Part shown: piece by piece, positions 37,380 to 46,469 of the stretch
How positions within the stretch are numbered: position 1 is the first letter of the stretch
How the letters are laid out: each line of letters begins with the position of its first letter
Origin: a delta proteobacterium MLS_D
GTDB lineage: Bacteria; Desulfobacterota; Syntrophia; Syntrophales; UBA2210
NCBI GenBank assembly: GCA_002030015.1
Contig: LQBH01000035.1
Span: 1-64,000 of the forward strand
Reading direction: 5' to 3'
DNA: 64,000 nt
Notes under the pieces: generated by a model
What the model saw: the letters and a program-made list of their open reading frames with translations, nothing else
What the model was told of the DNA's origin: nothing
Database searches by the model: none
Program-made: the position numbers and the translations under genes

Positions 37380-38633
37380 ATGTCATTCGAATTTCTTTTA
37401 ACGAAAGAGCAGCTTGAATTCAGGGAGGAAATCAGGGATTTCGTCAGGTGGGTGCCACGCAGCATGATCCTGGAGATGGACGCGGATGACATAAAGTTTC
37501 CCAAAGAGTTTCTCCGGGAAGCGGGACGTCGTAACCTTCTCGGATGCCGCATTCCCAAAGAATGGGGCGGACGCGGCATGGATTGGGTGACATCCTGCAT
37601 GGTATCCGAGGAAATCGGCACACTGGGATATGAGTTCGCCTGTGTTTTCGGCGTCGGCGCCGATCTTGTCTGCGACGCCATCGCGCTTCACGGCACGGAC
37701 GAGCAGAAAGAAAAATATGTCAAGCCGCTTCTGCGGGGCGACCTTTTCGCGGCTGAGGGCCTGACCGAACCGAGGGGCGGCTCCGACTTTTTCGGCGCCA
37801 CGACGACGGCCGTTGACAAGGGTGACCATTTTGTCCTCAACGGCCAGAAACGGTTCATCGTGGGCGGCGAGGGCGCCGATTATTTCCTCGTTTACGCCCG
37901 CACCGACCCTCGTCCGGAAGCAAAACCCCAGGAAGCAATCACCGCCTTCATCGTCGACCGGGGACCCGGCGTGGAAACGAAATATCTGTACGGTCTCATG
38001 GGGTGCCGGGGCGGCGGAACCGCCCGGCTCGTGTTCAAAGACGCCGTCGTACCCAAAGAGAATGTGCTCGGAACGGTCAACGGGGCTTACGCCGTTTTCA
38101 ACACGATGATGATTCCCGAACGGCTCGGTACCGCCGCCATGACCATCGGTCCGGCCCGCGTCGCCCTGGACGTGGCCACTCACTACACGACACGGCGGAA
38201 AGCCTTCGGCAGGACCATCAACCGTTTCCAGGGCGTGAACTTCCAGATCGCCGAAGCGGCCATGCTTCTTGACGCTTCGCGATCCATGGCATACGCCACC
38301 TCGCGGGCCGTGGACACACCGAGCGTCAGCCGGGACACAGTGCGGCGGATGATCTCGGAAACGAAAAAGTTCGTCACCGAATCGTGTCAGAAAATTGTGC
38401 ATAATGCCATGCAGGTCGTGGGCGGCATCGGGTACACCACCATTCTGCCCATCGAGCGTATTCACCGTGACATCAGGCTCTCGTCGATATGGACCGGAAC
38501 CAACGAAATCATGTCGGTCATTATCGCTCACGAGTGGTACCGGGAGTTGTACAGGCGAAAGGATCACGCCACGCGCGATTACGCGGCGGATGCAGCCGAA
38601 TCCGACGCCGACGAAGAAATTATTTACGAATAG
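37380..38633 (+). CDS. Acyl-CoA dehydrogenase with altered catalytic-base position
   Basis: A 417-residue acyl-CoA dehydrogenase. The FAD block reads LTEPRGGSDFFGA (about 127-139). At the place where most members have the catalytic glutamate (YEGT) the sequence is IWTGTNEIM, with Thr instead of Glu. The alternative base position used by isovaleryl-CoA and long-chain enzymes seems filled: PERLGTAAMTIGPARVALD has a Glu just before the helix G motif. So it could still be active with the other base. The tail (from about 395) is acidic and unusual. It is followed 45 bases later by another binding protein, probably in one transcript. Confidence 0.9.
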   Translation: MSFEFLLTKEQLEFREEIRDFVRWVPRSMILEMDADDIKFPKEFLREAGRRNLLGCRIPKEWGGRGMDWVTSCMVSEEIGTLGYEFACVFGVGADLVCDAIALHGTDEQKEKYVKPLLRGDLFAAEGLTEPRGGSDFFGATTTAVDKGDHFVLNGQKRFIVGGEGADYFLVYARTDPRPEAKPQEAITAFIVDRGPGVETKYLYGLMGCRGGGTARLVFKDAVVPKENVLGTVNGAYAVFNTMMIPERLGTAAMTIGPARVALDVATHYTTRRKAFGRTINRFQGVNFQIAEAAMLLDASRSMAYATSRAVDTPSVSRDTVRRMISETKKFVTESCQKIVHNAMQVVGGIGYTTILPIERIHRDIRLSSIWTGTNEIMSVIIAHEWYRELYRRKDHATRDYAADAAESDADEEIIYE

Positions 38634-38678
38634 GGGGGAAAGAACATCACAACAAACATGTAAAGGAGGGACTGAAAA

Positions 38679-40037
38679 ATGGCTAAGATCGTGCGTTGTC
38701 TGCTGTTGGCCGTCGTCCTGATGTTAATGATGCCGCTCACGGGGACGGCAACGGCACAAGTTCCGAAGGGCGAACCCATCGTTTTCGGTTACGTGGGATA
38801 CACACTTTCTCCGGGAACCAGGCCCTGCATGGATATTCAGCGCGTCGCCGTTGAAGAAATCAACCAGGCGGGAGGTATTATGGGGCGGCCCGTCAAGTAC
38901 GTTACCGCCGACAACAAGGGGCAGACGACCCTCACTATCGAAGGCGCCCGGCACCTGCTGCGATCTGAAGGGGTCATATTCCTGTCCGTAGAGGGCCGGT
39001 CTGAAATCGCACTCGCGGCTCAGGAAAACTCGGCGGTCATGTTCAAGGACTATCCCCATCTTCTCATTCTCAACGGTACCGGCGGGCTGGAACTGACCGA
39101 CCGCGTGGTGGATGATTATGAACGGTACCGCTTCACGTTTCGCGACTGGGAACCGCTTGAACCGTCACATTACGCCCAGCAGCGTTACATCTGGGAAAAG
39201 GTATGGCCCCGCATGGTACCGGACGGAAAACGCGTGGCCATTCTCTGGGAAGACCTGAACTGGAATATTCCCTGGCGGACAAACGGCATTCCTTCCATGA
39301 ATCTTCCCTCGTGGCCGGATTTCATGGAGGAGCTGGGCCTTGAAGTTGTTTTCAATCAAAACGTGGCTCCCCGGGGAACAATGTATCTTCCTGTTCTGCA
39401 ACAAATAGCGCGAGCAAAAGCGGACCACATTTTCTTCGTCAGTTCATGGTTCACCGACACGGAATCATTCGTAAAACAGTGGGCCGATTCTGCGGCGCGT
39501 AATACCCTGGTTCATCTGTATGCCGGCGTTTCCCAGACGGACATGTTCTGGAACATGACGGGCGGCAGGGCGCTCGGCGTGGTGAGTAACTATATGAGCA
39601 TTGATGTGCCGATCACGGAAAAAACAGTTCCCTTTTACGAACTGGCAAAGAAACACGGCATACCCACGCAGCTCAATGTTCATCTTGCCTATGCCGATAT
39701 TTACTTCTTTAAGGCAGTTATCGAAAAAGCCTGTGGAATCGATGACATAGACAAGCTGATCGAAGCAATGTACACGACTGAAACGACCTATTCCCTGGGC
39801 AAGATGGTCTACGAAACACAGCGTATCAAGCCGTTCTTTCACTGCAGGAAGCGGGTCGATCCCACCGATCCTTCACGGAAAAGTTATCCCGGCGTGTTTT
39901 ACATGCCCTGGATTCAGTACCAGCATGACGGCACGGTTCAGTACCTTCACGGTTCGACGGCGGAACATGAAGATTTCTGGACCCGGTACGGCATGCCTGA
40001 AGACCTGATCATGCCCGAAGAGTTACGAAAACGATAA
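38679..40037 (+). CDS. Liv-type (family 6) periplasmic binding protein, orphan
   Basis: A 452-residue secreted binding protein. The signal peptide (about 1-27) ends with GTATAQ. The fold starts with EPIVFGYVGYTLSPG and has the GGIMGRPVKYVTADNKGQ segment. It differs clearly from the proteins at 35019 and 62596, so they are not recent copies. It follows the acyl-CoA dehydrogenase gene by 45 bases with an AGGAGG site, which suggests that its ligand is the acid, or a precursor, that the dehydrogenase oxidises as a CoA ester. Permease and ATPase subunits are not in the window. Confidence 0.9.
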   Translation: MAKIVRCLLLAVVLMLMMPLTGTATAQVPKGEPIVFGYVGYTLSPGTRPCMDIQRVAVEEINQAGGIMGRPVKYVTADNKGQTTLTIEGARHLLRSEGVIFLSVEGRSEIALAAQENSAVMFKDYPHLLILNGTGGLELTDRVVDDYERYRFTFRDWEPLEPSHYAQQRYIWEKVWPRMVPDGKRVAILWEDLNWNIPWRTNGIPSMNLPSWPDFMEELGLEVVFNQNVAPRGTMYLPVLQQIARAKADHIFFVSSWFTDTESFVKQWADSAARNTLVHLYAGVSQTDMFWNMTGGRALGVVSNYMSIDVPITEKTVPFYELAKKHGIPTQLNVHLAYADIYFFKAVIEKACGIDDIDKLIEAMYTTETTYSLGKMVYETQRIKPFFHCRKRVDPTDPSRKSYPGVFYMPWIQYQHDGTVQYLHGSTAEHEDFWTRYGMPEDLIMPEELRKR

Positions 40038-40069
40038 AACGTGACTTCTCGGTGCGTTACCAAACCACG

Positions 40070-40101
40070 CGATCCCGCTCCGGCAAACCGGAGCGGGATC
40101 G
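40070..40101. terminator. Bidirectional hairpin terminator
   Basis: CGATCCCGCTCCGG and its exact complement form a 14-bp stem with a 4-base loop, between the convergent binding-protein and trehalose genes. Confidence 0.75.
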
Positions 40102-40129
40102 TTTGCGTGAATCCCCGTTGCGACCTTTT

Positions 40130-41347
40130 TTATTGTTTGAGTTCTCCCAGCAGATCCAGATAATCAAGCAGAAGACGTGTGATGAGAAATTTCTGCCGCA
40201 CCGATTCTTTCGCCCGCCTGCCGATTTCTTCCGCCATGCGGGGATCGTGAAGCAGGGCGATGACCCGTTCGGCGAAGGCGTTGTCGTCACGCGGGTCCAC
40301 CAGGAATCCGTTTTCGCCGTCTTGTATCTGCAGCGGAATACCCCCGACGTTCGAGGCAACGACGGGTCGCTGTTTCCACATGGCTTCCGTTATAACCAGC
40401 CCGAAGCCTTCTTTGAGTGATTTCTGAATAATGACCGATGAAATACGCTGAAGAACATTAATAAAAATGAAATTGGAAGCCACGGGGTCGCTGACGAGTA
40501 TCACGTCCCCTTTTTTGATAAGTCCCTCGGCCTCCTTTTCTGTTTTTTCATACATCCGCAGTCCTTCAGGATCGTCGGTGGCAATATTCCCGCAGAGCAC
40601 CAGCCGGCAGTCCACACGCTCCTTGATTTTTTTGAAAACCCGAATAACGCCGCCCGGATCCTTCCACTTATCGAACCGGGAAATCTGGGTTATCAGCGGC
40701 TTGTCCGTCCTGATATTATATTTTTTGAGATACTTCGACATTACGGTATCGGTCAGTTCGGTGTTTTTCGCCGTCAGGGGATCGATCGCGGGGTAAATCA
40801 CCCGCTGTTCCACCGGAAGCGACGGCTTGAGGTATGACTCATTTGAAACGATCATGAGATCGTATCGTCTGACCATCGTGCTGAGAAAATCCCACAATTC
40901 GGAATTCGGATTTGACAGATCGACGTGACACCGCCAGATCCAGGGTTGACGTTTTCTGTAGTATTTGATCAGGGCCAGCGGCTGGGGATCATGAATGACG
41001 ACATAATCGTGGTGCAGGTGGGTGTACTCGGAAAATCTCTCATTGGTCTGGAGATAGAGTTTTTTCTTCCGTGAAGTTAAATTGACCCCGTCGCCCTGGA
41101 GCGCGTTGTGAAACTTCTTTGTTATCTCGAAAAAATCGGGGTATCCGTGCAGGGTTCTCCACCCGGTATCGATACCCACATTGTTCATCAGGGGGACGAG
41201 ACTGTTGAGAATTTCGGCGACGCCTCCGCCCTGATAGGTGGAATTGATATGAAGAAGATGCTTTCCGTACAGCTTCCGTACTTTTTTCCGTATGGCGGCG
41301 ATGACGTCCTCACCGACGATGTCCTGATAGTGTTCTATGTCAATCAT
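40130..41347 (-). CDS. Trehalose synthase-like GT4 glycosyltransferase (TreT type)
   Basis: A 405-residue GT-B fold glycosyltransferase. TreT-type enzymes join glucose and a nucleoside-diphosphate glucose into trehalose. Recognisable parts are HINSTYQGGGVAEILNSLVPLM (about 33-54), a block typical of TreT, ISRFDKWKDPGGVIRVFKKI in the donor half (about 225-244), and SLKEGFGLVITEAMWKQRPVVAS with the E-X7-E nucleotide-sugar pair (about 315-337). The start at 41347 overlaps the OtsA-OtsB stop by 8 bases, so it is translated with it. A second route to the same disaccharide is implied; another sugar acceptor cannot be excluded. Confidence 0.85.
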   Translation of the reverse strand: MIDIEHYQDIVGEDVIAAIRKKVRKLYGKHLLHINSTYQGGGVAEILNSLVPLMNNVGIDTGWRTLHGYPDFFEITKKFHNALQGDGVNLTSRKKKLYLQTNERFSEYTHLHHDYVVIHDPQPLALIKYYRKRQPWIWRCHVDLSNPNSELWDFLSTMVRRYDLMIVSNESYLKPSLPVEQRVIYPAIDPLTAKNTELTDTVMSKYLKKYNIRTDKPLITQISRFDKWKDPGGVIRVFKKIKERVDCRLVLCGNIATDDPEGLRMYEKTEKEAEGLIKKGDVILVSDPVASNFIFINVLQRISSVIIQKSLKEGFGLVITEAMWKQRPVVASNVGGIPLQIQDGENGFLVDPRDDNAFAERVIALLHDPRMAEEIGRRAKESVRQKFLITRLLLDYLDLLGELKQ

Positions 41348-43532
41348 TACCACCCTTTCCGCCGACCAGGTCTTTCAGCAGCCTGACGACTTCTTCCTGT
41401 GATTTCAGGTTGTACCGGGCCTCCGTCTCCCCGAAGCCGACCTTGAGCGTGTACCCCCGGTCGTCAACGACCGCGAACATGTCTTCGTCGGTGCGATCGT
41501 CTCCAACGGCGAGAATAAAGTCCCAGTCCCGTTTCGACATCCAGTAATTCGAAACGCGTCCTTTGTTTATACTGCTGTCTTTTATCTCCACGACCATGTC
41601 ACCTTCCAGTATCTGCAGGTTATAATTGGCCGTCAGGTATATCAGGTCGTCAATCAACTCTCTCACCCGTATCGCACCCAGCTCGGAACCGGTTTTCCGG
41701 TAATGCCAGGCAATAGAATATTCCTTTTCCTCGATGAACGAACCGGGCGTTCGGTCCACGTAACGTTCGATAATGGGATAGATTTCCTCTTTCCATTCGA
41801 CGCTGAGCGGCTCCAGCATCGTCCATTCCCGCTCCCTGATCCAGGCACCATGTTCCGCCACGAGTCCCACCGGAAGGTCTCCGAACCAGTCCTCCAGAAT
41901 ATTACGGTCACGTCCGCTGATTATCACGACCTCGTTGCCGGGGACAGCCGCCAGCCGCCGTATCAATCGCAGGAGATCGTCCCCCGGTTCAGCCTGTTCC
42001 GGTTTATGCTTGAAGGGAACAAGCGTACCGTCATAATCAAGAAACAGGAGACGAGTCGTCGCTCTCCGATAGTCTGACAACAGTTCCCGCCGCGAGGTTT
42101 CGGCAAGCCCCTTGTTCACCATTTCACGATGTCGCTCATTCATGTCTTCCAAACGCTCGATAAATTCATGCCCCCATCTGTCGACGGTATATCGCCGCAG
42201 ACGTCCTTTCATTATGCGGTTTCGCCGCAGTATTTCATGTTCGTTCATCGTAAGGGCCTGTACCAGGGCGGCGGTTACTTCCTCGCGGTTGTTGGGATTG
42301 ACGATAATCGCTTCTCCCAGCTCCCTCGAAGCCCCGGTCATCTCGCTTAAAATCAGCACCCCCCCTTCCTGTTTCGAAGCGATGTATTCTTTCGCCACCA
42401 GGTTCATACCGTCTCTCACGGGCGTGACAAGACAGACATCGGCGAGGTTGTACAGGGCGTTCAGCGTGGGAAAAGGAAGCGCGCGGTACAGATACCAGAT
42501 GGGATTCCAGCCTATGGTACCGTATTCACCGTTGATCATGCCGATCATCTCGTCGACGTGATCCTTCAGCCGCTGGTAATGCTCCACCCTGGTCCGCGAG
42601 GGGACCGCCACCATGATAAGCACAACCCGCTCCCGGAACTCGGGATGCGTCTTCAGCAGTTCTCGGTACGCCTCGAGCCGTTGCGGAATGCCCTTCGTAT
42701 AGTCAAGTCGGTCGACCGACAGTATGACCACGTAGTCGCGGACGCGTTTCCTGATATTTTTAATTTCTTTCTGCACGTTCTTATCATGGAAGGCCCCGGC
42801 GAATCGATCGTAGTCGATACCCATGGGAAATGTGTCGACGCGTACCGGCCTGTCGGCCTCGGTAAACTGCCCCAGGTTGTTCTCGTAACCGAGAATCCGG
42901 TGAAGGCTGCTCAGAAAATGCCGGGCGTAATCATAGGTGTGAAACCCGATCAGGTCTGCTCCGGCGAGTCCATCGAGCAGTTCACGCCTCTGCGGCAACG
43001 TCCGGAACAATTCATAGGAGGGAAAGGGAATATGGTGAAAATATCCGATAGACGCTTCAGGTTTCGCCTGCCTGATGATTCGGGGGACGAGCATCAACTG
43101 GTAGTCGTGAATCCATATCAAGTCGCCTTCACGCATGATAGAAAGGACTTTTTCGGCGAACCGTTCATTGATGGTCCGGTACGCTTTCCAGTAGTGCCTG
43201 TCATAGATTACGAACTGAGGGAAATAATGGAACAGGGGCCAGATTGTTTTATTACTGAATCCTTCGTAATACAGGCCGATATCCCGCTGTGAAAGAAAAA
43301 CAGGGTGACAGTTCAGATCGCCTTCAAGATGTTGTGTGATGACGGCCCTGTCTTCCGAGCTCAGCCTGTTGCTCGCGATACCCGGCCATCCTGTCCAGAC
43401 ACCTTCTCGTTTTGTGGAGAGTGAACTCAAGCCGGTGGCAACTCCCCCGGCGCTCTGCCTGTAAAGAAAGTTTCCCTTTCTCCTCTCTATCGTTACCGGC
43501 AATCTGTTTGATACGATCAGAATCCTTTTCAT
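41340..43532 (-). CDS. Trehalose-6-phosphate synthase/phosphatase fusion (OtsA-OtsB)
   Basis: A 730-residue bifunctional enzyme. Residues 1-475 are a GT20 trehalose-6-phosphate synthase with HDYQLMLVP (142-150), HHIPFPS (166-172), SVDRLDYTKG (272-281) and PVRDGMNLVAKE (371-382). Residues 490-730 are a HAD phosphatase with the nucleophile loop FLDYDGTLVPF (Asp499/Asp501) and VGDDRTDEDMF near the end. It makes trehalose from UDP-glucose and glucose-6-phosphate in one chain. Fusions of this order are known in eukaryotes and some bacteria. The first gene of a two-gene minus-strand operon with the TreT-like gene. The product protects against osmotic or desiccation stress. Confidence 0.93.
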   Translation of the reverse strand: MKRILIVSNRLPVTIERRKGNFLYRQSAGGVATGLSSLSTKREGVWTGWPGIASNRLSSEDRAVITQHLEGDLNCHPVFLSQRDIGLYYEGFSNKTIWPLFHYFPQFVIYDRHYWKAYRTINERFAEKVLSIMREGDLIWIHDYQLMLVPRIIRQAKPEASIGYFHHIPFPSYELFRTLPQRRELLDGLAGADLIGFHTYDYARHFLSSLHRILGYENNLGQFTEADRPVRVDTFPMGIDYDRFAGAFHDKNVQKEIKNIRKRVRDYVVILSVDRLDYTKGIPQRLEAYRELLKTHPEFRERVVLIMVAVPSRTRVEHYQRLKDHVDEMIGMINGEYGTIGWNPIWYLYRALPFPTLNALYNLADVCLVTPVRDGMNLVAKEYIASKQEGGVLILSEMTGASRELGEAIIVNPNNREEVTAALVQALTMNEHEILRRNRIMKGRLRRYTVDRWGHEFIERLEDMNERHREMVNKGLAETSRRELLSDYRRATTRLLFLDYDGTLVPFKHKPEQAEPGDDLLRLIRRLAAVPGNEVVIISGRDRNILEDWFGDLPVGLVAEHGAWIREREWTMLEPLSVEWKEEIYPIIERYVDRTPGSFIEEKEYSIAWHYRKTGSELGAIRVRELIDDLIYLTANYNLQILEGDMVVEIKDSSINKGRVSNYWMSKRDWDFILAVGDDRTDEDMFAVVDDRGYTLKVGFGETEARYNLKSQEEVVRLLKDLVGGKGGND

Positions 43533-43997
43533 ACGTCAGTGTCTCGCTCTGCGTTTGACAAGGCGAAACCCGAGCACGGACCTTCCGCGGCGCCGGGCAT
43601 TATCAGGTATGTTCAAAAATTTTTTCCGGTTGCCTTTCTATCACCATATTTTCCCCCGATTGTCAATGTTACCGGAACGTTCGATCCGCGCACAACAAAA
43701 ATCACGTCGGCCGCCGGACGCGTTCCCGGCGGTCCGGACGTCGCTCTGTCAGGACAGGATTCTTGACAGATCGTCGTATAACGTACTATTGGTAAATACC
43801 TTGATTTTGGACGGCGCCCGCCAGCCGCAGTTACACCGCCGTATTGTATAATGCATAATGGATACATCGGCGCACCGTTGCGGAACGAAAAGGCACAACG
43901 CCGTTTCCCGGTTTTCCGGGGCTGGTTCGACAAGCCGGCCGGAATCAGGAACGTCTTTGACTCATCGTTATAACATTTCATTGGAAAGGCCGTGATA
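43533..43997. promoter_or_regulatory. Divergent intergenic region between otsAB and the acyl-CoA synthetase gene
   Basis: About 465 bases without a gene. TTGACA at 43763-43768 and TACTAT at 43784-43789 point toward the plus-strand gene, with a short 15-base spacer. No operator was seen. Confidence 0.35.
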
Positions 43998-45440
43998 ATG
44001 AGTACAAAATTTTCAGAAATCGACGCTCTCTTTCATCCGCGTTCCGTTGCGATGGTGGGCATCACCACTTCTAATCCAAACCACTGGACCCGCGGGTTTC
44101 TCGAAGGATATCTCAAGTTTGAATTTTCCTCGCGCGGGAAGCTCTACCTTGTCAATCCCAAAGGAGGAACGGTGGAGGGAATGCCGGTTTACAAAAGTAT
44201 TCAGGACATTCCCGGCACGGTTGACTTTATTATAGGTCTCGTACCCTCCCGCGTCTCCCCTCAGTTGATCGAGGACGCAGCAGCCAAGGGGGCACGTTTC
44301 GCTCAATTCTGCACCGCCGGTTTCAGTGAAACAGGGGAGGAAGAAGACATACACACAGAGATCGCTTTGCTTGAGACCGCCCGCAGGAATAATGTCAGAA
44401 TAATCGGCCCCAATTGCCTGGGGGCGTACTGCCCCGAAGCACAGATGTCTTTCAGTGAATTGTTCCCCCGGGAAAGCGGATCAGTCGGGTTCGTCAGCCA
44501 GAGCGGCGGCAACACTAATTATCTGATCCGCCAGGCAGCCCTCCGGGGCGTCCGCTTCAGCAAGGCGATCAGCATGGGCAACGCCTGCGATCTGAACGAA
44601 TGCGACTTTCTGGAATACCTGGCCGACGATCCGAAAACTGAAATCATTGCCATGTATCTTGAAGGAATAAAGGACGGCGCGACGTTCCGTCGTTCGTTGC
44701 AGTACGCGGCCGCGCGGAAACCCGTGGTCCTGCTCAAGGGCGGCACAGGCGCCGCCGGCGCTCGGGCGGTGATGGGACACACGGCGTCACTGGCGGGCAG
44801 TCATGATATCTGGACATCCCTGTGCCGGCAGGAAGGCATCATCCTGGTTAACAATCTCGATGAAATGGCAGACGTCCTGGTCACCCTGACGATGCTGACA
44901 CCCCCGAACGGCCGGCGAGTCCTTCTGTTCGGCGGCGGTGGGGGATCAAGCGTGATCGTTGCCGATACGTTCGAGAAACGGGGGTTACTCGTACCGCAGA
45001 TCCCGGAACAGGTCATTCGGGAATTGCGCGGATTCAGTCAGGCGGCGGGAAATTTCTTCAACAATCCCATAGATTATTCTCAAAGCATGGGTCCTTCGAA
45101 CGTGAGGCGCGCCCTGGACGTTCTTGAGAGCTGGGGAGGATTCGATTTTATCGTGAATTTCGTGGTCCCCACGCAATCAATAAGCGCGCAACGTTTCTCC
45201 TACAGTCCTTTCAGTTTCGACCACATCACGAAACCCGTGGCCGTGGTGATACAGGCCTGTCTGGAACCGGCGGAATCCGACAAAATTTATACATATTTAA
45301 CGCACTACGCCGACAGGGGCTATCCCGTGTATCTTTCGTTTGACAGCGCGGCCCATGCGCTTGATCTCGTGCTCACCCATTACGAAAGACATGCCGTCCA
45401 GAACAGGACTCCGGGCGTCCCGGCGGAACAGGGGGCGTAA
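43998..45440 (+). CDS. ADP-forming acyl-CoA synthetase, alpha-type protein
   Basis: A 480-residue protein built like the alpha subunit of ADP-forming acetyl-CoA synthetase. A CoA-binding Rossmann domain comes first (about 8-130, FHPRSVAMVGITTSN). Two succinyl-CoA-synthetase-like domains follow. IGPNCLG (near 137-143) and VGFVSQSGG (near 164-172) are typical, and the phosphohistidine lies in MGHTASLAGS (near 259-268). The ATP-grasp beta part that normally completes the reaction is not fused and not adjacent. It could work with a distant beta subunit. An upstream GTG is an alternative start. The acid substrate is unknown. Confidence 0.85.
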   Translation: MSTKFSEIDALFHPRSVAMVGITTSNPNHWTRGFLEGYLKFEFSSRGKLYLVNPKGGTVEGMPVYKSIQDIPGTVDFIIGLVPSRVSPQLIEDAAAKGARFAQFCTAGFSETGEEEDIHTEIALLETARRNNVRIIGPNCLGAYCPEAQMSFSELFPRESGSVGFVSQSGGNTNYLIRQAALRGVRFSKAISMGNACDLNECDFLEYLADDPKTEIIAMYLEGIKDGATFRRSLQYAAARKPVVLLKGGTGAAGARAVMGHTASLAGSHDIWTSLCRQEGIILVNNLDEMADVLVTLTMLTPPNGRRVLLFGGGGGSSVIVADTFEKRGLLVPQIPEQVIRELRGFSQAAGNFFNNPIDYSQSMGPSNVRRALDVLESWGGFDFIVNFVVPTQSISAQRFSYSPFSFDHITKPVAVVIQACLEPAESDKIYTYLTHYADRGYPVYLSFDSAAHALDLVLTHYERHAVQNRTPGVPAEQGA

Positions 45441-45791
45441 CCAGCTGGAACAGTACAGCAAAATCGGCGGCCGATGAAGTACGGAATGCACCTGGAATAA
45501 ATGTTCACAGCGTGTGTCGTCCTGTCATCATCATTCGCCGCCCGTCACCGACACACATTATTTCAAACGAAATCTGTGACCGTAGTGCAATATTTTTGAC
45601 ATCCTCATGAGATTCGTGTAGTTTCCGACTTGATCACACCGTGCATTATCGTTCATATTTTCAATTTTCACATTGTTCAACAAAACAGGGGGCGGGGTTC
45701 CACAAATCAATCAGGAATCGAGTGACCAGCTGGATGTATTTACTGGTTATTCCAGGCGCTCATGGAGTGAAAAAGCAAACAGGGGGGGTTT
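45441..45791 (+). promoter_or_regulatory. Intergenic region with a possible promoter
   Basis: No gene in these 351 bases. A TTGACA at 45596-45601 and TAGTTT at 45619-45624 have the ideal 17-base spacing, but the -10 box is poor. Confidence 0.35.
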
Positions 45792-46232
45792 ATGAAATCA
45801 GCAAGGCTTGTAACGTATTTCTTGATCGGAGTGCTCATTTTGGGTTTCTCGGGAACCGCTTCTGCAGCAGGCAATGAGCCAGAGGGAACTGAACTGGTAC
45901 AACAGCTATGGACAGATATGAAGAATGCCGATGCCGACGCAATCGCCAGATACATATCACCGGATTTTCAGTCAATCCACGAGGACGGGGCCAGAAATAA
46001 GAATGAACAGATAAAGCTCATAAAAAACCTTTCCCTTGGTGAATACACGCTGTCGGATTTCCGTGTAACTGAAAACGATTCAGTAATAATTGTAACGTAT
46101 TGTGTTACAGTAAAAGAGACTCTTGCGGGGAAACGGCTGCCCGCCAAAAAGTCGGCAAGATTGAGTGCCTGGCAGAAAACTGCTGAAGGCTGGAAGTGGA
46201 TCATTCACGCGAATGTACGACCGATGGAATAG
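45792..46232 (+). CDS. Exported NTF2-like (SnoaL/DUF4440) protein
   Basis: A 146-residue secreted protein. A clear signal peptide (about 1-25, ending TASAAG) is followed by a single cone-shaped NTF2-like domain (about 32-143) with ELVQQLWTDMKNADADAIARYISPDFQSIHEDG at the front and the closing W-K-W-I-I-H-A-N strand. Members of this fold bind or turn over small ligands, or have no enzymatic role; the substrate is unknown. The ATG follows a G-rich AGGGGGGG ribosome site. It stands alone between a terminator hairpin and the acyl-CoA synthetase gene. Confidence 0.8.
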   Translation: MKSARLVTYFLIGVLILGFSGTASAAGNEPEGTELVQQLWTDMKNADADAIARYISPDFQSIHEDGARNKNEQIKLIKNLSLGEYTLSDFRVTENDSVIIVTYCVTVKETLAGKRLPAKKSARLSAWQKTAEGWKWIIHANVRPME

Positions 46233-46266
46233 GCACACGCAGTAATTACTATGTTACCATAAAGAA

Positions 46267-46299
46267 ACAGGGTGTCGTGAATATATCGCGACCCCCTGT
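46267..46299. terminator. Hairpin terminator between the NTF2-like gene and tRNA-Glu
   Basis: ACAGGG...GTCG and CGAC...CCCTGT form a stem of about 12 pairs with one mismatch, followed by TATTTATT. It can serve both the plus-strand gene and the tRNA on the minus strand. Confidence 0.6.
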
Positions 46300-46307
46300 A
46301 TTTATTC

Positions 46308-46382
46308 TGGTAGTCCCACGGGGAATCGAACCCCGGTTTCCGGCGTGAGAGGCCAGCGTCCTGGACCGCTAGACGATGGGAC
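46308..46382 (-). tRNA. tRNA-Glu (anticodon CTC)
   Basis: On the minus strand the gene starts GGTCCCATCG and ends GTGGGACTACCA. The acceptor stem GGTCCCA/TGGGACT pairs perfectly. The anticodon stem CTGGC/GCCGG holds the loop CTCTCAC, so the anticodon is CTC and reads GAG. The T arm CGGGGTTCGATTCCCCG is standard. The 3' CCA is encoded in the DNA. Confidence 0.97.
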
Positions 46383-46440
46383 CATGGCAGGAAGGAGCGT
46401 ACCTTGTCCGGTTCCCCTTCACATGTAAACAGTCCGCGAA

Positions 46441-46469
46441 GATGTAGAAAAATTATCCCGTCTTGTCAA
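46441..46469 (-). promoter_or_regulatory. Possible sigma70 promoter for tRNA-Glu
   Basis: On the minus strand a perfect TTGACA (46469-46464) is followed after 17 bases by TACATC (46446-46441). The tRNA begins about 60 bases downstream. Confidence 0.45.

Noticed and set aside
37398-38567. 389-codon open frame on the minus strand
   Set aside because: It is antisense to the acyl-CoA dehydrogenase with all its motifs; no domain is recognisable.
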